A DNA stretch of 64,000 nucleotides, taken from positions 1-64,000 of the forward strand of contig JAIBCL010000033.1 in the NCBI GenBank assembly GCA_019694165.1, written 5' to 3'. Positions 9,240-16,776 of this stretch are shown here, piece by piece. How positions within the stretch are numbered: position 1 is the first letter of the stretch; every line of letters begins with the position of its first letter. Origin of the DNA: Verrucomicrobiaceae bacterium. Lineage in GTDB: Bacteria > Verrucomicrobiota > Verrucomicrobiia > Verrucomicrobiales > Verrucomicrobiaceae. Made by a program: the position numbers and the translations under genes. The notes beneath the pieces were generated by a model. That model had not been told where the DNA came from. It saw nothing but the letters and a program-made list of their open reading frames with translations, and searched no databases.

Positions 9240-9983
9240 ATGGCCGCTCCCGTCATCAATCCGCAAAGCTCCGCGCCGGTCTGCCGCGTCGGCACACCTT
9301 ATCAGTTCAACCTCGCACTGATGAGCACCAGCGCCGCTGCCACAGGCTGGGCTGTTGTTGATGCGCTGCCCGATGGTTTAACGATCAACGCCACCACCGG
9401 CAAGATCAGCGGTACACCAACCGCCGCCGGCGTGCGTGAAGTGCGCATCACCGCCTCGAATGCAGATGGAACGTCCACGCCCGTAACCGTCGCCTTTGGC
9501 ATCCTTCCGGTTCCCTACGCCGCAACGGGCACGATGGAGATCAACATGGACCTCGACAATCTCGTCGTCTGGAACCCTCACATCACCAACGGCGGTGCGC
9601 CGCTCTTCGCCAAATACCGCGACAAGAAGACCATTTCCCTCGGCATGTTCAAATCCGGCATCTTGCAGGACAAGAACGTGGCCGAGATCAATGTCTGGCT
9701 CAAGGAGGACGACGAGGCGAAAGCCTTCAACCTCTGCACGGGCCAGTTCGCGAAGGTGGGAGCGGGCGATAACACGCGCCACAGCGTGCTGCTCAATTTC
9801 GACAAGGCCGAGATCAAGAGCATGATGAGCAACTGGGACAGGGCCTATTCATCGGGCGGATTCATCTGGGCGGAGATCGAGATCAAGTTTCTCGAAGCGC
9901 CTCCGGGCACCGGCAATGCCACGCTTTTGCCGCTCACGAGCCGCACGTTCGTCTGCGAGCTGCAACGCGATCTTTCCATCTGA
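9240..9983 (+). CDS. Phage protein with N-terminal putative Ig domain
   Basis: 247 residues. The first 90 contain a putative Ig (He_PIG-type) pattern: GTPYQFNLALM, then LPDGLTINATTGKISGTPT and a GVREVRITASNADGTST strand pair. Such domains decorate phage virions and surface proteins and mediate weak surface binding. The remainder is a beta domain of unknown family (ATGTMEINMDLDNLVVWNPH). Start ATG nine bases after the upstream stop; three bases separate it from the next gene. Confidence 0.7.
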   Translation: MAAPVINPQSSAPVCRVGTPYQFNLALMSTSAAATGWAVVDALPDGLTINATTGKISGTPTAAGVREVRITASNADGTSTPVTVAFGILPVPYAATGTMEINMDLDNLVVWNPHITNGGAPLFAKYRDKKTISLGMFKSGILQDKNVAEINVWLKEDDEAKAFNLCTGQFAKVGAGDNTRHSVLLNFDKAEIKSMMSNWDRAYSSGGFIWAEIEIKFLEAPPGTGNATLLPLTSRTFVCELQRDLSI

Positions 9984-9986
9984 GCC

Positions 9987-11495
9987 ATGGCCACCGAGAG
10001 CAAAGCCCCGAGCCTGATGCACTTCCCGCTGGCCCGCTTGTATTGCGAGGAAGGCGGCTACGCGATCCGCCGCGCCACCTGGGATGGCAGCCAAGGCGGT
10101 CATGAACTCGCGTGGCTCATCTTCAGCAACGGCATCTACTTCTACGTCACCGCTGCTGGATCACGCATCGTGCGCGGCACGCACATCAGCGGAGTCACCA
10201 CCATTCGTGGCGATGTGATGGGCGAGGATCTGCTGGCCTCCGACTGGACCACGCTCAAAGTGGGTTGCACGCAGGGCAGTGATTGCGTGTGCGGCGACCA
10301 GATCATCCTCCAGGGCGTGGCGGGTTTTCCAACATCGGTCACCCAGAGCGGAACGCCTGCGGTTAACATCACCGATCCAAACGCTGCGAAGGGACTGGCT
10401 GCGTGCGAACTACCTCCTGCAGACTGGCTCGCTGGCATTCCAAGTGAGAGTGAGTGCGACTGTTACACGCCGGTATCCTTTGGTGAAACGACACCAACCA
10501 CGCCATTGCCAGATCCAACCAACGGCAACGGCGGTGCATCGCCTGTCACGGTGGCAGCGACGATTGCAGCGACACAAGGCAGCGGCAGTGGCGGCAGTTC
10601 TGGTGGTAGCAGCGGGTCGAGCGGCGGCAGTTCAAGCAACGGAGGCGCAGCAGGTTCGAGTGGAGCATCGTCTGGTCAAGGCGGCGGCCCCGGAGGTTCG
10701 GGCGGGGGTGGTGGCGGAGGAGGAGGTGGTGGTGGCGGCGGTGGCGGAACCCCGCCAAATCAGCCATGCGAAGAGCAGAACTGCGCAGCCGGAAGGCATT
10801 GGGACAGCCAGCAATGCAAGTGTGTTGATGATGGCGGCGGAGGCGGGCCGTCCGTCACGATGACGATCACGCGCACGAACGACGCCACCGTTGATTGTGA
10901 CCAGGGTGTGTGTCCACAGCATGCGCCGCAGGGCGACTACGCCTGGATCGGCACCGTGAGTCTCTCCGCTCCGAACAACAACAACGCATGGTCCACCACC
11001 GTCCGCCGCAATGGCACGGACGGCGGCGAGGTCGTCTGGACGGGCAACCTCGAGGATGGCGACTCGCACGATTTCACGGGCGGAATGCCAAACCCGATTG
11101 CGCCCGGCGGTGTCTTCACCTTCTCTGTCACGTGCAATGAACTGCTCGGCAACGGCACATGCAGCGATTCGCAGATGGCATCCATTCCTGAGTGCGATTG
11201 CGAGCATCTCAACTGCCCGGTTCCTGATCCCAACAATCCAGGCCAGCAGATCGAACTGGTGTGCGAGGGCAACCAGGTGCTCGATCCCGTGAACTGCGTC
11301 TGCTACGACCCGCCGATGTGTGATCCCGGCCAGCACTGGGATGCGACGTGCCAGTGCTGCTGCGAGGACATGGGCACCGAGATGAACTGGTATTGCGATG
11401 GCACGACGCTCGTGCAGCAGATCGCCGATGGTGATTGCACGACGCACAACGTGGAAACGCCCGACTCACTAACCTGCGGATACGAGCCTCCATGA
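9987..11495 (+). CDS. Gly/Ser-linker, Cys-rich phage tail protein
   Basis: 502 residues. Residues 1-170 form an N-terminal domain. A low-complexity Gly/Ser linker spans roughly 195-255 and ends in a run of 16 Gly. The C-terminal part has repeated Cys clusters, each with a GxHWD core (NCAAGRHWDSQQCKCVDD and CDPGQHWDATCQCCCE), reminiscent of disulfide-linked EB-like repeats. This looks like a displayed receptor-binding or adhesion protein. The gene overlaps the next by four bases. Confidence 0.65.
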   Translation: MATESKAPSLMHFPLARLYCEEGGYAIRRATWDGSQGGHELAWLIFSNGIYFYVTAAGSRIVRGTHISGVTTIRGDVMGEDLLASDWTTLKVGCTQGSDCVCGDQIILQGVAGFPTSVTQSGTPAVNITDPNAAKGLAACELPPADWLAGIPSESECDCYTPVSFGETTPTTPLPDPTNGNGGASPVTVAATIAATQGSGSGGSSGGSSGSSGGSSSNGGAAGSSGASSGQGGGPGGSGGGGGGGGGGGGGGGGTPPNQPCEEQNCAAGRHWDSQQCKCVDDGGGGGPSVTMTITRTNDATVDCDQGVCPQHAPQGDYAWIGTVSLSAPNNNNAWSTTVRRNGTDGGEVVWTGNLEDGDSHDFTGGMPNPIAPGGVFTFSVTCNELLGNGTCSDSQMASIPECDCEHLNCPVPDPNNPGQQIELVCEGNQVLDPVNCVCYDPPMCDPGQHWDATCQCCCEDMGTEMNWYCDGTTLVQQIADGDCTTHNVETPDSLTCGYEPP

Positions 11496-11881
11496 TCAGC
11501 GACGAACTCTGGCGCAAGCATCATGCACGGCACGCCGCAGCACACGTTGCAAAACTCGCGGGCGGCGTCGATGCCCAGCCAGTTCCTGTTACACACAGCA
11601 GCATTGGCGGCGCTGGCACGGAACTGAGAAAGATGCTTGGCAGCATCGGCATCCATCCACGCGGCGAGAAATGCAAATGCAATGAGCACGCCCGCGAGAT
11701 GGATCGCTACGGTCCCGACTGGTGCGAGGCGAATATCGAAACGATCCTCGACTGGCTTGAGGGCGAGGCTAAAAGCCGTCCGCTCGTGGGCTTCCTCTTT
11801 TCGCGCTATCTCGCACGCAAAGTGGTGATTGAGGCCATCGCGCGTGCCCGTGCCGCTTTGACATCGGCGGCCGTTGGATGA
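11492..11881 (+). CDS. Conserved phage protein with CxC/EHAREMD motif
   Basis: 129 residues. The ATG at 11492 overlaps the upstream stop, which fits the module better than an in-frame upstream ATG at 11435. The core ([19 protein letters not shown]) is a strongly conserved-looking pattern with three Cys and one His, which I recall from tail regions of planctomycete and verrucomicrobial prophages. Function unknown; the Cys/His spacing could bind a metal. Confidence 0.6.
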   Translation: MISDELWRKHHARHAAAHVAKLAGGVDAQPVPVTHSSIGGAGTELRKMLGSIGIHPRGEKCKCNEHAREMDRYGPDWCEANIETILDWLEGEAKSRPLVGFLFSRYLARKVVIEAIARARAALTSAAVG

Positions 11882-13659
11882 CACCTACCTCAAACCGCGC
11901 ATTCATTGATCTCAACACTGGAGCCGTTCGCAACAGCACCACCGGCACCATCATCCCGCGCATCGCGGGCATTCTCGGGACGCAGCTCTCGCTCGTCGTA
12001 TCGTTCTTCCGCGACGCCGTGCCAACGGCCCTCGCCGATGGCGCTCTCGGCAGGCTCGTCCTGAAGTCCAAACTCTCGCATGGCTCGCCCGCCCTCGTGC
12101 TCGACACTGCGTGGACTGTGCTGGGCGAAGGCCCGGCGCGCACCTACAAGTTTGATGCGCTCCTCGACAGCCAGGCTCTGCGCGCCAAGCTCGAAGGCAA
12201 GGACTCTGATTTCTTTGCTGCGCAAATCGAGTGGGCACTTCCTGGCGAAACCGACCCCAGCAAGTCTTTGCCCTTCGACGTGCTCATCTTCAACGCCTAC
12301 TCGCGCGACGGCGATGAAGCGCCCGATCCCATCGCGAGCGCAAGCTGGGAATGGCTCAAAGACCGCGCACCACAATCGGGCGGGTTCACGCACAACGACG
12401 GTAACAGAACGCTCGGCGTGGCCGGCGGCGGTGGTACTCCAGGCGAGGACGGCGCATCGGCTTACGAGGTCGCCGTGCAGAACGGATTCGTTGGAGATGC
12501 AAGCGCGTGGCTTGAGTCGCTGATCGGACCGGAGGGACAGCCTGGTGCCATCGGTCCTGCCGGCGCTGATGGTCCCGTTGGACCTCCCGGTGCCGACGGT
12601 CTTCCTGTGATCACATGGAAAGGCGCATGGAGCGGAAGCGCCTACAATCAGCATGATGCGGTGTCTCACGCTGGCGGTTCATGGCTCGCACTGCGCAGCA
12701 ACTCCAACATCACTCCGACGGAAGGAGCCGACTGGACGTTGATTGCCGCCAAAGGCGTGGATGGCACGAACGGCAGTGATGGTGCTCCCGGTGCCAATGG
12801 CACGAACGGAACGAATGGCATCGACGGCACCAACGCCACTCCGATCACGAGCATCAATGATGATGGCGGCGGCAACCTGACCGTCGTCACCCAGAACGGA
12901 AGCTACGGCCCGTTTGCACTCAAAGGCCCAACTGGAGCACCCGGCACGGATGGCCCACCGGGTCCAGGCATCAACTGGCTCGGTGAATGGCAGCCATCCA
13001 CAACCTATGCCGAAGACGACGCCGCTTTCTGTAATGGCAGTTCGTGGATCTCGCTGTTGAACGGCAACTACAACAACGCGCCGTACGAGGGCAGCGGTCA
13101 CTGGGGATTGCTCGCGAGGACCGGGGCAACCGGTCCCACCGGCCCGCAAGGGCCTGCGGGAGATCCAGGCGGACCTGCCGGTCCTCAAGGGCCGCAAGGC
13201 ATCGACGGTCCACAAGGTCCGCCCGGCCCTCAAGGAGCCGATGGCGCGGTTGGACCACAAGGCCCACCAGGCGATCCGGGCGGTCCGCAAGGACCACCGG
13301 GGCCTCAAGGACCGCAAGGCATCGACGGTGCTCAAGGTCCGCCTGGACCTCCAGGCACCGGTGACGTGAATGGACCTGGCTCATCCACGGACGGCAACAT
13401 CGCGACCTTCAGCGGCACCAGTGGCAAGCTCATTCAGGATTCGGGCGTGGGTATTGCCGGCGGCAATCTGTATGTGAACGGCATCAAGGTGCTCGGAGCT
13501 CAGCAGACCGGCGTGGCAGACGCCAGCGAAAGCCATTCCATGAGTGGGGGCGACTCAGTCGATTACAACGCACTCATCGCCGCGCTCAACGATTTGGGCG
13601 CGAAGTTTAATGCGCTCAAGGCCACGCTCGAAGCGCATGGCTTGATCACGACAGTGTAA
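11878..13659 (+). CDS. Collagen-like tail fibre with two carbohydrate-binding-like modules
   Basis: 593 residues. G-X-Y collagen repeats occur at about 217-242, 293-322 and 419-498, the last almost uninterrupted ([13 protein letters not shown] type). Between them lie two similar roughly 50-residue modules ([18 protein letters not shown] and [18 protein letters not shown]) that resemble CBM5/12-type chitin/sugar-binding repeats. The C-terminal 95 residues form a likely trimerisation or tip domain. Being the last gene of the tail cluster, it is the best candidate for the receptor-binding fibre. The ATG overlaps the previous stop. Confidence 0.82.
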   Translation: MTPTSNRAFIDLNTGAVRNSTTGTIIPRIAGILGTQLSLVVSFFRDAVPTALADGALGRLVLKSKLSHGSPALVLDTAWTVLGEGPARTYKFDALLDSQALRAKLEGKDSDFFAAQIEWALPGETDPSKSLPFDVLIFNAYSRDGDEAPDPIASASWEWLKDRAPQSGGFTHNDGNRTLGVAGGGGTPGEDGASAYEVAVQNGFVGDASAWLESLIGPEGQPGAIGPAGADGPVGPPGADGLPVITWKGAWSGSAYNQHDAVSHAGGSWLALRSNSNITPTEGADWTLIAAKGVDGTNGSDGAPGANGTNGTNGIDGTNATPITSINDDGGGNLTVVTQNGSYGPFALKGPTGAPGTDGPPGPGINWLGEWQPSTTYAEDDAAFCNGSSWISLLNGNYNNAPYEGSGHWGLLARTGATGPTGPQGPAGDPGGPAGPQGPQGIDGPQGPPGPQGADGAVGPQGPPGDPGGPQGPPGPQGPQGIDGAQGPPGPPGTGDVNGPGSSTDGNIATFSGTSGKLIQDSGVGIAGGNLYVNGIKVLGAQQTGVADASESHSMSGGDSVDYNALIAALNDLGAKFNALKATLEAHGLITTV

Positions 13660-13679
13660 TTGCGGAATTGGATGTTCCA

Positions 13680-13705
13680 CCCTCTTCGTTGCGCAACGAA
13701 GAGGG
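13680..13705. terminator. Perfect 26-base palindrome between convergent genes
   Basis: The sequence reads CCCTCTTCGTTG, CG, CAACGAAGAGGG: twelve paired bases on each side of a two-base centre. It lies 20 bases after the fibre stop and 22 bases before the integrase stop, so it could end transcription in both directions. Neither side has a run of T, so intrinsic termination is uncertain and a protein-binding site is an alternative. Confidence 0.5.
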
Positions 13706-13727
13706 CGTGTGCGCAACCGTTTCGCGA

Positions 13728-15047
13728 CTAACCGATGATCGTGTCCACGATACTTTTCCGCGCGGATGTTCGCGGAACATACCTGCGCCTTTTGGACTCA
13801 GGTGGGCTCCAGCCAGCAGCAGGAGTGATGGAAAACCATTCGCGCGCATCCTGCTCGGTGACCAGTTCCCGGTAGTGCTTGAAGATGATGTCGGGCGAGT
13901 TGCCCGCCTCAAGCGCCACCTTCGCCGCGTCCTTGATCTCTGCAATCCGGTAGCTGATGTAGGAATGTCTCAAGCCGTTGTGCCGCCACTGGATGCCCAG
14001 TTTCTTCGCCAAGTCTGTGGCCGCAATGGAGGTTTTCGGGTTGGGTGTCACTTTGCCTTTGCGAGGAAGCAGTCTGAGCCACTCAGTCAGATTGTCCGAG
14101 ATGGGCACGATGCGCCGGGAAGCCGTTTTCGCCTGATCCGCACGCAGCATGATGATGCGGCGGTCCAGATCCACTGCTGACCAGTCCAGGCGGCCGATCT
14201 CAGCCACACGAAGTCCGCCAAAGCCCCCGATGGCGAGGAAGGCGAGTACATCGGGAGTGGCAGCCTCCAGGAGCGTGCGCATTTCCTTTGGCTGAAAAAT
14301 CTCGGTCTTGGTCTGGCCTTCTTTGGCCAGTGGCACCAGTTCTGCTGCTGTCGTTTCTTTGGGCGGCAGGTACCCGCGCGCCTTGGCGAAGGAGAGGAAC
14401 ACCTTGATGCAGCGATGAACTGAGTTTCGCGTCACCGGTGATCCGCTCAGGCTGCGCAGCCAACGATCCAACTCACCCGATTTGATGGCCATGATCTCGC
14501 CTGGGAACGCTTTGGCAAGCCGTCGCACGGCAATGGAAAGCTGGTCAAGGTAGCTCTTGCTCAGATGGTCTTGTGCTTTTGCAGCGAGAAACTCGTCGAT
14601 CAAGTCGGGGACCTTGGCACCGAGAGTAACGCCTTGGGTCCGTCGCAGGAAGTCCTGCACGACCGCCATCAATGGCACTTCACCGAGCATCTGTCGGCAA
14701 CGGGCGTATTCATCCAAGGCGGAGACAGGCGGCATGTTGAAGGGCGCGACCATCTTCTCCGCTGCGAGGTAGCATTCCCTCTGAACCGGCGTGAGATCAT
14801 TGGTGCCTGAGAACCCTTCCTGAATCCGCTTCGCGGCGATCTGTGCCTCCGCCTTGGCTTTCTCAAGGGTTCCGAAATTACGCCTGATCCGCTTGCCATT
14901 CAGATGGAAAGCCACGGTGAAGTAGTCCCACTTGCGGGTGCGTCCCTTGTAGATCGGGACCACCGCGCTGCCATGCTTCACCCGAAGGAAGGGTTGCCCT
15001 CTTTTCCGGGGGCTGGCCCCCGGTTTTGTCATAATTTTGTCATGCAT
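13728..15047 (-). CDS. Phage tyrosine integrase
   Basis: 439 residues from the ATG at 15047; a second ATG at 15032 is possible. A longer frame reaching 15137 only reads through the tRNA fragment and is rejected. The C-terminal catalytic domain has Arg280 (GGLRVAEI), the LRHSY box and Tyr392 (FKHYREL). The HxxR box reads NGLR and the later His reads GNSPDII, so two usual histidines are asparagines; I recall this variant in PVC-group recombinases. It lies 60 bases from the attachment site, the normal arrangement for an integrase that acts on it. Confidence 0.88.
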   Translation of the reverse strand: MHDKIMTKPGASPRKRGQPFLRVKHGSAVVPIYKGRTRKWDYFTVAFHLNGKRIRRNFGTLEKAKAEAQIAAKRIQEGFSGTNDLTPVQRECYLAAEKMVAPFNMPPVSALDEYARCRQMLGEVPLMAVVQDFLRRTQGVTLGAKVPDLIDEFLAAKAQDHLSKSYLDQLSIAVRRLAKAFPGEIMAIKSGELDRWLRSLSGSPVTRNSVHRCIKVFLSFAKARGYLPPKETTAAELVPLAKEGQTKTEIFQPKEMRTLLEAATPDVLAFLAIGGFGGLRVAEIGRLDWSAVDLDRRIIMLRADQAKTASRRIVPISDNLTEWLRLLPRKGKVTPNPKTSIAATDLAKKLGIQWRHNGLRHSYISYRIAEIKDAAKVALEAGNSPDIIFKHYRELVTEQDAREWFSITPAAGWSPPESKRRRYVPRTSARKSIVDTIIG

Positions 15048-15065
15048 GACACCGTTGCTGGTGTC
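15048..15065. promoter_or_regulatory. Inverted repeat directly before the integrase start
   Basis: GACACC, six bases, GGTGTC forms a perfect 6-bp dyad ending exactly at the integrase ATG on the minus strand. No good Shine-Dalgarno sequence is present there, so the hairpin would enclose the initiation region. It could bind a repressor or excisionase, or limit translation. Confidence 0.35.
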
Positions 15066-15067
15066 AA

Positions 15068-16579
15068 TCACACGACCATCACTCGCGTAACTCGTTGATA
15101 ATGAGAGTGGTGCCGGTGGTCGGACTCGAACCGACACTCCTTGCGGAACAAGATTTTGAGTCCGGTGCGGCTGTCCTTTGCGATCACCGTGGTGCGGCCC
15201 ATCGCGCTGAAACCGATCTCCACTTCGACCGGGTAGTTGATCTCTGGATGCGCCAGCGGGCCGAAGGTGAACTGCCCCAGCAACTCGGGTGCTTCGAAGT
15301 CATTCTTCCGCTGCATCAGTTCGAGCGTGATGCTGTCCTGATCGGCACGGTGCGTATAGACCGTCTGCTTCACCGATACCGGCACCGGCACATGCTTCTC
15401 GATCAGCACCTTGAACACCGCCTTCTTCTTCACCGGATCCATCACGCGCAGGCCGAGTTCGTTCGTGGTGACGGACTGTTTCAGCGGCGGCGCGATCGTC
15501 TCGCCCTTGCCGTAAAGTTGCTCCGCCAGCAGCGCCGCGCCATACGCCACGGCGGCGTGCGGCTGCTTCCGCTGGATGCGCGCGGCGGGCAGCTTGCTGA
15601 TCTCGCGCACCTTCCGCTCCACACATGGCAGCAGACTGCTGCCGCCCGTGAGGATGACGTGATCCATGTCAGCCCAGGTCAGCGACACCGCCTTCAGCAC
15701 GCGCTCGCACACTTCCTCGCAAGCCTCCAGCAGGCCCTCGGCGCCCGTCTCGAAGTGACGGCGGTTGAAGGTCACCTTCATCTGCTTGCCGCCGAGGATC
15801 ACGGATTTGTTGAAGCTCTCGTTGTCGCCTTCATTCACCTCCAGCTTCGCAGCCGTGGCAAAGCAGCGCAGCTTCTGCATCGACTCCGCATCCTTCCGCA
15901 AGTCGCCGCGATGCAGCGCTTCATACTGCTCGCGCACGATGTTCATGATCACTTCATCGAAGTTCTTGCCGCCCAGATTGTCCGTGCCTTCCGTGGCCAG
16001 CACGTACAGTCCGGTCGGTGACGTCTGCAAAATCGTCGCATCCAGCGTGCCGCCCCCGAGATCGAACACAAACACCGTCTGCTCCTCATCCTTCGACTCG
16101 ATGCCAAAGTAAGCCGCCGCCGCCACCGGCTCCTCCACCAGACCGAGCACCGGCAGGTCAGCGAGCCGGCCCGCGTCCACCGTGGCCTGACGTTGCGCCT
16201 CATTGAAATGCGCCGGGATGGTGATCACCGCGCCGGTGATCTCCGCGTCCAGATGCGCCTCAGCATCTCGGATCAACTTCTTCAACACCAACGCCGAGAT
16301 CGCCTCCGGCCGGTACGCCGTCTGATCGTGACCGGTGTAAACCGGCTCCGGCTTGCCCATGCCCAGCTTCGCAAAGCGGCAGATCGCAGCCGACGGATCA
16401 TCGCCGACCAGCGCCTCGCAAAGATCGCCCACCACCGCGCCATGAGGCCCGACATGCACCACGGAAGGCGTCTGAAAGCGCGTGGATTGAAGCCGGTCCG
16501 GACACAGCGCGGGCACTCCTTTGCTGTTCAGGTAACTCACCAGGGAGAAGGTCGTGCCTAGATCAATGCCAACGACCAT
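15068..16579 (-). CDS. Hsp70/HscC-like chaperone, 3' end replaced by phage attachment site
   Basis: 503 residues from the ATG at 16579; upstream ATGs add a Ser/Arg-rich stretch unlike the family. All ATPase signatures are present: GIDLGTTFSLVS at the N-terminus, VFDLGGGTLDATI and VILTGGSSLLP. The substrate-binding beta domain runs to EIGFSAMGRTTVIAKDSRTG and then enters the tRNA-Leu fragment, so the last 40 or so residues (from about LKI on) are encoded by tRNA and phage-side DNA. The ATPase should be intact; the normal C-terminus is lost. Such short Hsp70s act in cytoplasmic protein folding. Confidence 0.85.
   Translation of the reverse strand: MVVGIDLGTTFSLVSYLNSKGVPALCPDRLQSTRFQTPSVVHVGPHGAVVGDLCEALVGDDPSAAICRFAKLGMGKPEPVYTGHDQTAYRPEAISALVLKKLIRDAEAHLDAEITGAVITIPAHFNEAQRQATVDAGRLADLPVLGLVEEPVAAAAYFGIESKDEEQTVFVFDLGGGTLDATILQTSPTGLYVLATEGTDNLGGKNFDEVIMNIVREQYEALHRGDLRKDAESMQKLRCFATAAKLEVNEGDNESFNKSVILGGKQMKVTFNRRHFETGAEGLLEACEEVCERVLKAVSLTWADMDHVILTGGSSLLPCVERKVREISKLPAARIQRKQPHAAVAYGAALLAEQLYGKGETIAPPLKQSVTTNELGLRVMDPVKKKAVFKVLIEKHVPVPVSVKQTVYTHRADQDSITLELMQRKNDFEAPELLGQFTFGPLAHPEINYPVEVEIGFSAMGRTTVIAKDSRTGLKILFRKECRFESDHRHHSHYQRVTRVMVV
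15108..15163 (-). pseudogene. 3' half of tRNA-Leu(CAA); prophage attachment site
   Basis: Read on the minus strand from 15163 it contains the anticodon loop CTCAAAA, a class II variable arm (TTCCGCAAGGAG), a perfect T-arm (GTCGG, TTCGAGT, CCGAC), the acceptor strand CACCGGC and CCA. There is no D-arm or 5' acceptor strand. Upstream sequence is hsp70 coding sequence, and the anticodon stem mispairs (CCGGA against TCTTG). This is therefore a tRNA 3' fragment, as carried by phage attP sites, with GGACTCAAAATC (15152-15163) as the probable crossover core. Confidence 0.8.
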
Positions 16580-16776
16580 GAATGGAAGGTGGGGTGAGAG
16601 ATGAGAACTGCATCGGGAGGCAGGGAATGAGGACCGGGAATAAGGAACCGGTTCCGTGGCTGTCAATCTGAGCGTGACAAAAAATGCCACGCTTTACGCA
16701 ACATCCGCATTGCGCCATCTGCCCCCCCTCGGGGTGACTGCGTCGTTCTCCCGTCGTTCTCCAAACGGGTCTGCGC

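Larger units (their letters stand above)
1..15163. mobile_element. Right-hand end of an integrated prophage (left end outside window)
   Basis: Fifteen tail/fibre genes run on the plus strand from the window edge to 13659, most joined by 4-base ATGA overlaps. A tyrosine integrase on the minus strand follows, and then a 3' tRNA-Leu fragment at 15108-15163 that marks the attachment site. Tape-measure, collagen-like fibre and Ig-like genes identify a tailed phage. No capsid, terminase, lysis or replication gene is visible, so those should lie to the left. The module has a G+C content similar to the host genes. Confidence 0.88.

Noticed and set aside
13100..13380. CRISPR-like short repeats
   Set aside because: These are codon-level G-X-Y collagen repeats inside the fibre gene, without spacers.
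15048..15137. Longer integrase start inside the tRNA fragment (SVRVRPPAP-type N-terminus)
   Set aside because: Such peptides come from reading tRNA 3' ends; the ATG at 15047 or 15032 fits better.
15068..15193. A complete tRNA-Leu gene
   Set aside because: Only the 3' half is present; no D-arm or 5' acceptor strand exists and the anticodon stem mispairs.
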